Assembly (NCBI GenBank): GCA_032622095.1
Contig: CP136064.1
Location: forward strand, 3,654,280-3,718,279
DNA length: 64,000 nt
Source of the DNA: Siphonodentalium dalli
Taxonomy: Eukaryota; Mollusca; Scaphopoda; Gadilida; Siphonodentaliidae
Direction of reading: 5' to 3'
Shown here piece by piece: positions 41,595 to 53,979 of this stretch (position 1 is the first letter of the stretch; every line of letters starts with the position of its first letter). The notes under the pieces are model-generated. The model searched no databases, was not told the DNA's origin, and saw only the letters and a list, made by a program, of their open reading frames with translations. The translations under genes and the position numbers were made by a program.

Positions 41595-42510
41595 CAGTGG
41601 TCTGAAGCACGATAAGCTAAATCCGTGAACTCCTCAACTTTGACACAGCGTGTAAACATTGGAGAACAGTATCAGATACGGTCCAACTGTCACGGTTGAT
41701 CTGTCATGAATAAATTTCACGATTTAAGTGACTTTGTGAGCGATATTGCTTTGCATCGTGTACAATTATGAAATTTCTCCTGGGTAATTAATTCAATGTT
41801 TATTGCTATATCGGCTCACAAAAGTGAATTTATAAGGTTCCCTGTCAAAAGTTAAAAAAGTTCCCAGGTTTCTGTACTGGTGGAATATGATCTCTACGGG
41901 CATCAGTCAGAGCAGAGATTCAGTGGTCTGAGTGCACGATAAGCTAAATCCATGAACTCCTCAACACACAGCCGGTAAACATTGGAGAACACTCAGAACA
42001 GTATCAGATGCGGTCCAACTGTCACGGATGAATGCTCAATCATGTGGAGATCATATTCAACCAGGACAAAACCTTGGAACTTTTTGAAGGTTTGACAGGG
42101 AACCTTTTAAAGTCGAAAAAATAACACAGGGAATATATTTCTTAATGATTATCTTTTCCTTAATAGTGTACTTCACTATATGTGAAAGTCCCTACTCGAA
42201 ATTGCATGCTTTTCTGTGACTTTTGAGAGCCGACATCGCAATAAACATTCAATTAACTACCCAGGAAAAATTCCATAATTGTAAGAAACGCAAGGAAAAA
42301 TCGCTCACAAAGTCATCATGAAATTTCGAGTTGGGACCGTCGCCCGAAGTACATTATTAAGGAACAGATGACAACTAAGAAATATATTCCCCACGTTATT
42401 TTTTCTACTTTATAAGGTTCCCTGTCAAAACCTAAAAAAGTTCACAGGTTTTGTACTGGTAGAATATGATCTATACGGGGGTTGCCAGAGTAGAGATTCA
42501 TGGCATGATC
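41595..42510. repeat. Rearranged duplicated modules
   Basis: CACGATAAGCTAAATCC...CGGTCCAACTGTCACGG occurs at 41608-41695 and 41937-42030. AAGGTTCCCTGTCAAAA occurs at 41836 and 42415, and inverted at 42095. Blocks with AATATGATCTMTACGGG and AGAGCAGAGATTC also recur. It looks like overlapping copies of one foldback element. Confidence 0.75.
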
Positions 42511-43340
42511 TAGGGTGAATGCTCAATCATGCAGGGACGTGGTTGGAGATTCCTTTTCCTTTTGGGTGTCCACATCGGGCTCGCCAACTGCCCCCCACAT
42601 TCGCACGGCAGAGTTCAATCCCTTCGCTATGCTGGTCTGTAATATAGAGTTCAGGCCCCTCGCTATGCTGGTCTAACCACTGCCATCACGTATATTTTCG
42701 TCATTAAATCTAACATTTTTTTTATTTAAGAGTTTTTCGGTTACAATTCTGACTTGATTTAATCAATTTCCAAATGACTATTATATGGGCAGTTCAGTTT
42801 CTCGGAATGATGCAGAATGAATTGCTCCCATTCTGTGTACGTGATCGCAGCGGACAGGCAAGCGTAGCAGGGGACTACACTATGCATTGCAGTCTGACGA
42901 GCGTAGCTGGGGACTGCATCGTAGCTGTCTTGCAGTTTGCCCCTCCATTGAAGGAGTCCTAAATTTCCAAGCCAGATTAATTCAATTTGCACTCCACTCT
43001 ACACCACCCCTATTGGGTTTGAATTTTCCAAGTGGTACATGGGCGGGCGGGGGGAGCTGGAATACAATCCAGGATACAAGGTTGAAAGTTTTTATTTTTT
43101 TTTATTTTTGGGATCCACCACCCCGGGATAGTTTTTCATGTCCGATCTCAGACACCCACCACTGAAACGCAAGTTTTCTCAAGATGAATTGGCGACCCAC
43201 CCCCAAAACTTTGACGAAAAAAAAAACTGTGAAAATAGCAGGTAGGGCCGCGTGAAGTGTGAAATGCTTAAATAACCATTGAAATGCCAATAACGAAAGC
43301 TTAAAGAAAATAATTTTCTATCTGATATCTGTTTTATTAA

Positions 43341-43722
43341 CCCTTTACCCAACAGAACGGCCCTGTGCCAATGCATTCTCTTATATATGCGAGTCGACCA
43401 TAGGTCGCCTCGCATATATAAGAGAATGCATTGGCTTAACACATTAAAAATTATAAAATTGTTAAAGATTGTAAGAAAAAATGGTAAAAAGTGTTAAAAA
43501 AAGTTTTTTTTTAGGCCAATGCATTCTCTTATATATGCGAGGCGACCTATGGTCGACTCGCATATATAAGAGAATGCATTGGCACAGGGTATAACTGTAA
43601 CTATCACAATGTGGTCAAGGAGCCGGTTCCAATGATATCCATATTTGTATGGTTTTATTGAGACAGACCGAACATATTTTAGGCTGTTGAAGCTTTATTT
43701 GGCCGGTTTGTTGGGTAAAGGG
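43341..43722. mobile_element. TTAA MITE, CCCTTTACCCAACA family, copy 2
   Basis: 382 bp, inverse orientation to 26003-26393 and highly similar throughout, including both palindrome modules. TTAA is present on the left; the right flank no longer reads TTAA. Confidence 0.87.
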
Positions 43723-43749
43723 CCCTTCCATGGCTGAATCTTCCTGAAT

Positions 43750-43915
43750 TTTTGCGAAAACCCTGTGCCAATGCATTCTCTTATATATATATGCGAGTAG
43801 CTCATAGGGCCCCTCACATATACAAGCGAATGCATTGGCCTAACATTATTTACCTTGTAAGCAAGTGCATTCTATTATATATGCAAGACTCCCTATGTTA
43901 GACTCGCATATACAC
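43750..43915. repeat. Degraded stand-alone palindrome modules
   Basis: Two more copies of the AATGCATTCTCTTATATATG palindrome lie outside any complete MITE, with several changes in the loop and right arm. Confidence 0.75.
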
Positions 43916-43921
43916 CCCTGG

Positions 43922-44092
43922 TCGTCCTGCATAATTGCTATGATGCTGGTGGGTCCTGCTGTTTTGCTATGATGCTGGTGGGTCCTGCTGTTTTGCTATG
44001 ATGCTGGTGGGTCCTGCTGTTTTGCTATGATGCTGGTGGGTCCTGCTGTTTTGCTATGATGCTGGTGGGTCCTGCTGTTTTGCTATGATGCA
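43922..44092 (+). repeat. 29-bp minisatellite, six units
   Basis: Five exact and one diverged unit of GGTCCTGCTGTTTTGCTATG plus ATGCTGGTG. Confidence 0.93.
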
Positions 44093-44773
44093 GTTATAGT
44101 CGGATTCCTAATGTCATTTTGCATTTTTGGCTTGTTAAAAGCGATCTGAAAACGGATTCTGTATGCCTAGTAGGTGTGTTTTCAGGATTGACTAGTTTCC
44201 ATTCTTGAATTTTGGCGGGTCGGCCTAAATCGGGGTCAACATAATTTAGAGAGCGTTTCGTATTTACAGAAGGCGATAGATGGTGCCATCTGGCGTATGA
44301 TGATCGGTGCGATTTGAAAGTTCTCAAAACAACTAGCTATGACCATTACATGTATTTTTGAAAATTTTGATGTGCTCAGTTCATTCTTGTTGGCTACAGT
44401 TGCAATCAAAATTTAACACTGAGCCCTATGGGGATTCTAGTATTTTGGATAAACGGCGCCATTCCTAAAAAATACCAAGTATGAAACATAGACGTAGTTT
44501 TAAAAAGATTGGATGTGATAAGATGATTCTTGCTGGCTACATATAATGATCAGTGGCCTATGCAGAACATATCAAACAAGTGGCCAACTTGGAACAAAAC
44601 TTGAACAAAACTTGAAACAAAACCATGTGATTAGACACTGACTAAATTAAGGCAAAAATACCAATGAATGATCAGTACACCATTGTGGTATTTGATTAGA
44701 TTAGCAACCGTCGCTAACCTTAAATAAGACTCTGATGGTCAGGTATATCTAAAATTTCATATTTGGGTATTAA

Positions 44774-45730
44774 GGGTCAGACGCACGTTTGGCCAAAATT
44801 TCCTGGTATTTCAAAATGTATTTTCTCTAAATCTATCAGGAATATCTTTGTGAAATTTTGTACAAGAGATTATTGTGGTACCATACATAAGAACCATTGG
44901 ACATTTGGTTATTATAATCTCATTTACTTTACTTTTATGGCATGAAAAATCTTTAAAATTTCACTGTGTTCAGGTACCGAGAACTACTGTAAAACAGATT
45001 TTTTTCGAAAGTGCATTTCATATATACATGATATCATATCTGAAGATCATGAGAGGAGACTTAATTTTTCTTGATTCATGAAATTTAATGATTATTTTCA
45101 TTCAGAAAGACAATTACCATAAATAATTTTTTATTATTGAGAATTGTCATGCCATGCTTGTTGGTCATTGAAAAATTGGGCTCAGTTGAGTTCTGGGTCA
45201 TGGGTTCATAACCAAGTTAAATCTGACCACCATATCTCTTAACACTGTGGCCTAATTTCTGTTGATTGCTCCCTGCTTGAGTGGACAGCACCACATTTGA
45301 ACATTTGTTTTCATTGGGCTGGCATATTTGTGACTGCTTTATTCTTCATTATAATACTTGGGGTATGATGCTATAATATGCAATTAAAAAGCTAACTCAA
45401 CATTATGATACAAATGAAGCCTCCTCTCATGGAGTCAAGACAATAAGCTATTTGATGGTTGACATGTTGTTTGAAATTATAAATTTTTCTGGCAGTTCTC
45501 GGTACCTAAAGGGACAGAAACGAAACAAATATTTTCAACCTCTCAAATGTATTAAAATCCATTATTGTTATTGTCTCTTTATAATTGCTCTGATTCTATA
45601 TATAATGAAAATTATCATATGTAAAATTCAAGATTTTTCACCAGATAGATCCAGAGAAATTCTTTGTTGAAAATCACTTGCCATTTCTGGCTGGATTTAC
45701 TGTGATTTATGCAAAACGTGCGTCTCCCCC
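44774..45730. mobile_element. TTAA element, GGGTCAGACGCACG family (full length)
   Basis: 957 bp, TTAA on both sides, ends GGGTCAGACGCACGTTT and the complement of GGGGGAGACGCACGTTT. Internal inverted pieces include GTACCGAGAACT near 44977 and its complement near 45497. No transposase frame. Partial copy at 14388. Confidence 0.85.
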
Positions 45731-45999
45731 TTAACTGCATCGGAAATGCAAACACTGGCGTTGAGTTACGACGCTATAAGATATAATTGCAATTTCCAGT
45801 CAATTCCCGGTAGTTGCCTAGGCTGAGTTTCTCGATCTTATAATGATCAATGGCCCATGTGGCACAAACCTGTACAGTGTCATATCTGTGTCACCATTTG
45901 AACATAACAAATATAACAAGAAAACTAAGATGCATGCATCAGGTCGGCCGTGAACTATCTACCATAGAATTGTTGTAGCTATCGATTATACATTTTGAA

Positions 46000-46360
46000 A
46001 CACCTGTCTGTATGTATGTATGTGTGTATGCGTGAATGCATGTGTGTATGTGTTATAGACTCTAACACTGCTCGAATTTGGTATTTAACGTGTCAACTTG
46101 CCCTCGCTCATAGGCATGTTTCTGGACCTTGACCGATCCGACTAAAAATTTGTGTGTAGGACTACTTCGATCCCGGGAGCAATATGGACGGGTCCAATTT
46201 CACGTGGGACCATGTTCTCGAACGTGCTGATATAGGCATGTTTCTGGACCAATTGAACAATAGTTTGGCCAGACGCTGTATATACTGGGTACTGTCCAGA
46301 TGGAGGCGATCACAAAAAAAATCCCTAACTAGCCCGAACGAAGTCGAGTACATCAGCTAG
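46000..46360 (+). mobile_element. Helitron-like 3' portion
   Basis: Ends CGAAGTCGAGTACATCAG plus CTAG at 46360, followed by T, like the 15670 element. The left end is unclear, near a (TGTA)n stretch at 46010. Confidence 0.5.
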
Positions 46361-46862
46361 TTTAATATATATTTTGGACATTTGTCTGTCTGTTTGTCTG
46401 TTAGCTATGGCCGGGAAAACTGCCGGACAGATTTGACGAAATTTGATACCTAGGGGAAATTATTTCCAGGGAGTATTTTGGACGGGTCAAATCTTGATCC
46501 CGACCTGACTTTGACATTCAAAAAGATCAATTCAAGGTCAAATCTGGTAAAACGGAAGTATTTCAACGAAATTTGATACCTACTGTTACTTTTGTCCCAG
46601 GAGTGTTTCGGGTGGGTCAAATCATGACCCTGACCTGATCTTGACATTCAAAATTGTCAATTCAAGGTCAAATCGGGTATAAAGCCGGGCGGATTTCGAC
46701 GGGTACTTTTGTCGTGACTTTTGTCCGGGGAGTGTTTTGGACGGGTCAAATCGTGACCCCGACATGACCTTCACCTTTAAAATAGTCAATTCAAGGTTAA
46801 ATCGCGCATTTCTCCGAAAATCAGAGGGGAACATCCCGGACGAAGTGGGGTCCACGAGCTAC
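46361..46862 (+). mobile_element. Helitron-like element, diverged
   Basis: Begins after the previous element. It has a (TGTC)n tract near the left end, repeated GGACGGGTCAAATCGTGACC and TTGACATTCAAAA blocks shared with 15670-16442, and ends CGAAGTGGGGTCCACGAG plus CTAC. Confidence 0.55.
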
Positions 46863-46869
46863 TATTATA

Positions 46870-48290
46870 TATTTCTAGATTTAGTTACAAACTAAATACC
46901 TGTATATTGTACAAAGAAATGTTTGACAAATATATCTGTATCAATATTACCATACGGGTCATTAAAATAGATACGACGAAACAAATTTTGAAGGGTGCAT
47001 GTATCAGGTAAATTTTTATATTTCAAATGATGACAGGAATGCAGAAAGTTGAAGTACCTATACGTAATACTGGCTATCCGCATGAAGAGATATACATGTA
47101 TATAAAAACCAGATGAGGGATATGTCTGTACAGTTGCTAAACAATTCAGTCATGCAAAAGAGGATCAAAGAGTAAGATACCAAATTGCTGCCTGTGGTAA
47201 TGTTTTTTAACGAAATTCGGGAAAATTAGATTACTCTCACCCTGGTTATCCAGAAGATAATTGTGGAATCTGATGACGATCGGACAAGGGGTGTCGTCTG
47301 TAGGATCAACCAAATTATTTAGCCATAAAAATAGTAAAATTGAAGATCACCGCTGGCAGTGATGTCTTCACAAGGACAGTTTGAGAACAAAATATGGCTC
47401 ACATCTAGCGGTGACCCAAAATATCCACATAAGAAAAAGTTCTCCAATAAAAGCTGGCTGCAGGGTGCGCCAATTGATTCAAATTCGAAATTTAGCAGGG
47501 TGTACTGCTTGTGGCCATGTTTTCCCCGCAAATTTGATAGACTGATGGACAAAACCACTGAATCCGTTGAATCAATATACATGTATACATGGATTAATTT
47601 ATATGCATTGTTATACACAGTACTGGTATATAAAGGTACTGAAAATAACTATGTTACTAGTATACACAAAATAAACCATATATCATGGCTATGGGTTCTA
47701 ATATCCGAACATGACAGCTGAGAACTTGGTGTGAATTAAAGAGTGGTGGTTTCTCAAGCATATCTAACCCTCCACGTTAGAAACATGCCATTAAATGTCA
47801 TAAGTATAATCTAGCTTGCGGACAGAAGTGATCCATAAAACCCCCCTTAATTCAACCAGGTCCTCGCGCGATGTATGATCGATCACATGATGATCTAGGG
47901 GGATTATAATTGATGTATAAAAACAGCACTGCATGTAAATATAAAATAAAATAGTGCTACATCTTATTACAGATTATTGCCATATATAATCAGTGATTAT
48001 ACAGACAGTCTGACAAAATAAAGTTTCAGTGACACTCTATCCGAAGAGGGGAATAATTTCATCTGTTACAGTCAATGGAGCAATTATGAATCTGGAAAGG
48101 TGAAATTTCTAAGTAATACTAGATATCGACATGACGCGATAAAATATAACGTAAATGCAATATGGCCGCTGGCGACCATTTTTTCCTATATTTGATAGCT
48201 CTCATCTGATAGATCAATATCAAGATAAATATGAAGTTTGGTGATGATCGGATGAGTGAAGTGGACTGTGGTCTGTGCTAAACGGTTTAG
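46870..48290. other. Spacer, no gene assigned
   Basis: Frames at 46892-47083 (minus) and 47319-47721 (both strands) show no motif I can name. They may be remnants of a decayed gene or element. Confidence 0.45.
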
Positions 48291-48295
48291 TAATG

Positions 48296-48598
48296 CTTAA
48301 ACAGATTCTTACCTTAATATTTTTATGTTCACTTTATAAACTTCACTGAGTCATCTTTGTCATGTATTGAGTTTGATATCTTTTGTTAACAGTTTATAAA
48401 TCATGTATGTCTCATGTTTGTTATTTTAATTTATGTGTTTATTATCATTAAATAAAGTTGCATTCCTTAAAAAGATTCTTACCTCAATGTTTTTATGTTC
48501 ACTTTATAAACTCCACTGAGTCATCTTTGTCATGTATTGAATTTGATATCTTTTGTTAACAGTTTATAAATTATGTATGTCTCGTGTTCGTTATTATA
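48296..48598 (+). repeat. 170-bp direct duplication
   Basis: AGATTCTTACCT...CATGTATTGA...GTATGTCTC occurs at about 48301 and 48471 with scattered substitutions. An ATTAAATAAAGTTGCATTCC junction between them looks like a retroelement 3' end. Confidence 0.85.
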
Positions 48599-49416
48599 TT
48601 ATATACACTTTATAGTGTGTTTTCAGAACGAAAAAAAATTGAATAAAATCAACAAATTTGTAAATTTAAAAACAATTCAAACGTTGTTGTATTCCATGTC
48701 CCAGCCCGGACATATACACCAAATTTCAATAATATTCATTGAGAAACAACGGACCAAACGCTATATAACACCCGTATACATCTTTTATTCCGTATCGGAC
48801 TCGGGTACATGTTATAGTAGGTACCGAATTGACACACGTCGACTGGGCGAGTTGGCCCTGGGGCGATTAGGCCGATTCCGGCACATTCTATAATTTACCG
48901 TATGTATCCGTTTACGCGTAGTTTACTTTAGAAAGTTCCGCAATTAATACCGTAAATAGAGCGACCTTATTTGACAGAGAATGCCTCTGTTATTGATTAT
49001 CAAGTTGCTGTACATTAAAAACGACAAATTCACATGCTCGTTCAAGCGCAGTAGTCTATTTTCCCCATGTTAAATGACATCCACAAATACTAAATAACGC
49101 TAACCTACTGCCGAATGTTTGACACGACAACTGTTAACATATTTGGGCTGAATTCATCTGACGCGGTATTATTCCTCAAAATAAACAACAAAACCATCGT
49201 TACTTGGAAATGTAGTTTGGGCTAACATTTACATAAATCCTCCAGATCAATTATCCGACACACACGTCAGATGAAAAAGTCACATGAAGTAACCGGCCAA
49301 ATTGGCCGAAATCAGACTACAGACACTATCTAATTTACGGGAAAATACCACGGCCCAGAGTGTTGATCGCCATGGGACGTCACGGTTCAAAGCCCATGTA
49401 TAGAACGATCCATTAA

Positions 49417-49865
49417 AGGTACTCAATCCGATCAGAGGGTCCCCGTATCATCAAGATACAACAACAACAACAACAACAACAACATTTCTTCAACATATGC
49501 TTTAGATATCAGAATCGATTAATTGCAACAAAATAATGCTAACCACTGTGAATTATGGTATCAAATTTCCCAAAACGTGTTATTTATCAACATGTTGTTC
49601 AACGAAATATCGCCGTATTATCACTTGAGTATTCACTAAATTTTGCAATATTGCCACTTGTTTTTAGAGTTATCCATCTTCATTCGCAATTTTGACCGAG
49701 ACCACTCGTTTGATGGCGTGTTTCTGGGCCACAAACAATTGAAATAATAAACTTCAAAAATCGATATCTGATCACACCGAGCGTTGATGGGTAGGTTCAT
49801 CGACTCGAATAAAATATTTTTTACCCCCGAAGCCAAAGAAATAGTAATTTAGGGGTTGAGTACCT
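49417..49865. mobile_element. TTAA MITE, AGGTACTCAA family, copy 4
   Basis: 449 bp, inverted ends AGGTACTCAATCCGAT (right end slightly shorter), TTAA on both sides. A (CAA)n expansion lies near 49461. Confidence 0.85.
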
Positions 49866-50079
49866 TTAAGCTAAGTCGATGGTTTGGTCACATCAGATGT
49901 AGTCATGATACATTATGGAGGATGATGGAATGGTCCACTCAACTATGTTCTTCAACTTGGCTAGTATCAATAAGTGGTATTCACGAAACCACCACCACGA
50001 CTTCCTGTCTCTTCGCGATCTTGTTGCACCATTAACATGTCAGCCTTAGATATCTTGAACCCTCTCATCACAATATAAA

Positions 50080-51077
50080 CTAGAATGCACTCAGAGAGAT
50101 GCCAACGTGCGCAAAAATGTAATAAACAATAATTTCACTGTATTTTACTTAATTTATTTAATTTAATTTAATGTTAGCAAAAAAAGACAATTACCATTTC
50201 TCATTATATCACAGATAAAAGGCAAATTACTATATTAATCATTTTAAGTAATTACAACCAAATCCATGTTGCCGAAAGGATGAGACTTTAATATCGATTA
50301 CATTTTTTTCAGCGGCATATTTTCATTTTCATTTTCCGATAGTCAAAGTTGACCAAAGGAGCAATTATAAGAAATAATGAATACCATTTGTGTAAATACT
50401 GATAGCAGCCAATATGCAACAATAAATATCAATAATTAATTAATAATTAATCAATAACGATCATTTTATGTAATAATAAACTTCTTCAAACGGTGTTTGT
50501 GTCAACAAATGCGTTTTGTTTTGTGTTACGTCATTCGTCGAATTTGACCCGGAACTCGGCTGAAGGTTAGGCTATTCAGCCTTTTGCGTCGAATTACGAA
50601 ATCGCGTTTTGAATGTCTCTCTTTTCCCGCACGATAAAAAGAGGTCTTCGCACGAACCAAAAATGATAAAACTTCCCAATTATAAGTAAAAATACCCAAA
50701 TGAAGGAGTCTATGTAGGTCCCGAAGGAGTCTATAGACTCTTTGATGTAGAGTTCTGATGGAGAAAATGTAGGTCGATCTATTTTTGTCATACCTCTGAC
50801 GTATTTTGACCTGGGAGAAAAAATCGAAATCGAGGCTCACTACGAGCATGCCAGTTTTTTAATATAGAAACAGGGAATCCCAACAAAGGGCGATATCGGC
50901 GACAAACAAATAATCGAAAACAACACATAAAATAAACATAGCAAAAACGCGGCACAGTAAAAATGTCAGAACGTCACGAAGTTTTACGTCGTTTTTGGTG
51001 ACGTCATGGAGTGAAACGGAGTAGGGTGACACCAACCTACGAATCTGTCTGATCGCCATACTGTTGGGCGAGCGCAC
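50080..51077. repeat. Dispersed repeat, long version
   Basis: Same ends as 33868-34140 but with about 750 bp between them. The interior has a minus-strand frame at 50526-50849 with no recognised domain. It includes the same TGACGTCA segment near 51000. Confidence 0.75.
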
Positions 51078-51419
51078 GTAACAATGCTGTACAATTCACA
51101 ATATCGACAGTTGTCCGTCCAGTAAAGGCACGTATACTTGTCGCAAAGTGAGATAATTATAGTAAACTTTATCACCATATAATAATACAACAAAGTCATT
51201 GTTTTGTTGGGACCCACAGTTCTCACACATGCACATAAATATAGAATTTATTACTTTTAACTGTGTAGTAGACATGGTAAAATTGACAACACGTGTCATT
51301 ATTATTCTATCCCATTAATCGTGATTCATATGCAATTTTTTACGCTTTGTCCACGCACTGTGTCACTTGCATCTAAATGTGTTTTTCTATATATGAGACC
51401 AAGCACATAACCACATATA

Positions 51420-51980
51420 CCTTACTCGTATTTAAATTCGCGCAGTACTATGTTTCGCTCAGTTTTAAATTCGCGCACTTTAAATTCGCGCACATATCTG
51501 CGCGAATTCAAAACTGACAAAATATGCTCGTAAAAGTCTTGTATCTGATGGCAGTTTAAGTTCTTAGCCGTTACGGTAGATACATGTGTACATGTATATT
51601 AAACACGATCACAGTGGATTTGAATCGCGCAGACCACAACTGCATCATAATTTTTGTTTGCGGTGATGGATGTTTGTATGATCCCAATAATTATTCTGAC
51701 ATTGAAATAGTGATGGACTGGACATCAATGAAATTAAATGAACTCGAAAACAGAAAACCAAAACAGCGAAGGCAACTTGGATGCGGGTTATATGTATTAA
51801 AGTGCAAAAACCTATTCAGTGTCGAAGGTTTCGTAATGTATGTTACTAATCAAACACCACCCTCTTGTTTTCCGTGTGTGTATTTTAAAATCAAAATGTA
51901 CTATTTTTCGCTCAGTTTTAAATTCGCGCATCAACGGGTGCGCGAAAAATAGTACTGCGCGAATTTAAATACGAGTAAGG
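51420..51980. mobile_element. TIR element, CCTTACTCG family, copy 2
   Basis: 561 bp with ends CCTTACTCGTATTTAAATT, TA on both sides, and the same subterminal AATTCGCGCA motifs as 19588-20297. The interior differs from copy 1. A 122-codon plus-strand frame (51584-51952) runs from the middle into the right arm; its last part is TIR sequence, so it is probably not a real protein. Confidence 0.82.
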
Positions 51981-51984
51981 TATG

Positions 51985-52730
51985 TCTTCTTTATACATAA
52001 ATTATCTCTTAGAACGTCTCCAGAGATGTCTTGCCTATTTATACTGAAAATTAATTTTTATTCTTGTGGCAAAGAATTTGACGGAGTGATTTGTTATGTC
52101 GACTAAGATGTTAATTTAGCATGTGAAATGATAAACCCGACCAGGATTTATAGAAAAACAACTAATATATGCCCAGCAATGTTTCGCAATACATATGGAC
52201 ATGATAATATTGTTTAACATTTTGAAACAATACCACCCTATTCACATGTCATTGGTATAGATGAGTTGTTGCAGTTGTTACATTGATGTTGGTCGGGTTT
52301 CTCCAAATATAATACTGAAACAGAATGATCCATAAGCACCATAGCTTGTGTTATTCCCGTTCACCCGACAGCCAGCAGTTACACAATTATATTTACATAC
52401 TAAGTGTTGTCATCACTAAATCCAGCATTCTGATTGGTCGGCGCCCACGTGGCTTGTTGCAATTATTTCTCGGTGAATGCGCAACAGCTCATAACAACAT
52501 CGATACGTCAGCTCATAACAACATCGATACGTCATTTGGGTTTGGAAAAACGAACGCCTAATGTTTTGGGCGCATTTGGATTCGCGCAGGATTGACTGAA
52601 TAAATCGTCGGGTTTCAATTGTTCCTGTTAACTTTTGCCCAGGGTGCTGTGGGATATTTTGGGATGGTTTTGTCATGATACACTTTTCGATTTAAATACA
52701 TTTACAAAAGTGGCTTTTTCGCTAAATGTA
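51985..52730. other. Spacer
   Basis: Contains a short direct repeat AGCTCATAACAACATCGATA at 52488-52530. No gene recognised. Confidence 0.5.
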
Positions 52731-52736
52731 TATAAA

Positions 52737-52899
52737 TATAAGGATTAACTGTCATGTGGACTGTTTTTATGGAGATATAACCGTGAGGTAAGTGGTCATA
52801 ACTTGTATGTAAAACCCTTCGGGTTTTACACAAGTTATGACCACTTACCTCACGGTTACATCTCCATAAAAACAGTCCACATGACAGTTAATCCTTATA
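52737..52899. repeat. 163-bp near-perfect palindrome
   Basis: Arms of about 76 bp beginning TATAAGGATTAACTGTCATG, with a loop at AACCCTTCGGGTT that is itself a small hairpin. Likely a foldback MITE. Confidence 0.88.
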
Positions 52900-52904
52900 A
52901 CAAA

Positions 52905-53970
52905 TCTCAGTTATAGTCCATATCAACTTAAGAGAGTGTTTCGTTCGCACTTGCCCGGTAGTGTTGAGTACCGTCGCGAGGTTGTTGCAGTCGCAATTTA
53001 GGTTACAGTGAAGTAATTATTTCCCATAGGCCTCCATACTAACCTTTAATAGCCTACTGATGTCAATATATACCATAAGTGTGGAAGGCATATATTATAT
53101 GAAAGACTGTCATCTGTGCAAACTTTAAAAAATTGATATCGTTGAGCATGACTTTTACATTTAAATTTCGTGTTTTTGAAAGTAGCGTTAGGATCGCAGT
53201 AAAAAAAATAATATATTTTACACCTCACACTGAAAATTTCAAACATGAAAGCACAACATTGGTCATAAGTCAATGTTTTTTCTCAATTGTTTTAATTCAA
53301 GCAGGAATGATTTCCTTCATTTTTTATCTATAAATATAAAATATCCAATTAACCAATCAGGGTCCAGTGTGTATTTAGTACTCTCTTCCATCTTGTCGGG
53401 GGGGGGAGTGTGTATTAAACAATCGGGGGGGGACAGTGTATTCAGTACTCTCTTCCATCTTGGTCCAAAATCCGTTGGAGGGCGCCCTCCCTCAATTACT
53501 TCACTATAACCTAAAGTGCCAATGAAACCATTATACATGCATATCACTCATGACTCGTTTTCATACCTTGTGTCAACTAATATGAATTAAATATGCTTTG
53601 TTTCAATCATGCTTGTCGTCTCTGACTTATGGCCCTTTAAGGTACCCTCCTACCAAATTCACCAATTTGATAAAACCACAACAATTTCAGCTCAATGTTG
53701 AAATAAATTTAATACCTTTCTGTCTCTTATAACATATCAGATGTAAAACCATGCTCATTTCATATGGTTGTCACTAGACTTTGTATAGTTTGACTGTCAT
53801 GTCTCAATTTTGATCATGGGCAGAACAAGAGGTTCAGAAGTTAACCCTGTCAAGCAGCATCTCATTTTCACTGCACAGTAACTCATCTTCTGAGAATAAT
53901 TCTGCACCAGTAGAATGTGACTTCAAGATATTGGCATTGGTTTGAACAACACTGTCCACCCTTCACATAT
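52905..53970. other. Spacer 5' of LTR element
   Basis: A TTCAGTACTCTCTTCCATCT direct repeat with G-runs lies at 53380-53462. No gene or complete element recognised. Confidence 0.5.
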
Positions 53971-53979
53971 TTATGAAAA

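Noticed and set aside
46892-47721. A possible minus-strand host gene remnant
   Set aside because: Scattered frames without splice continuity or recognisable family; kept only as a note in the spacer entry.
51584-51952. 122-codon frame inside the TIR element as a transposase
   Set aside because: Too short, no DDE or DNA-binding motif, and its last part is translated terminal-repeat sequence.
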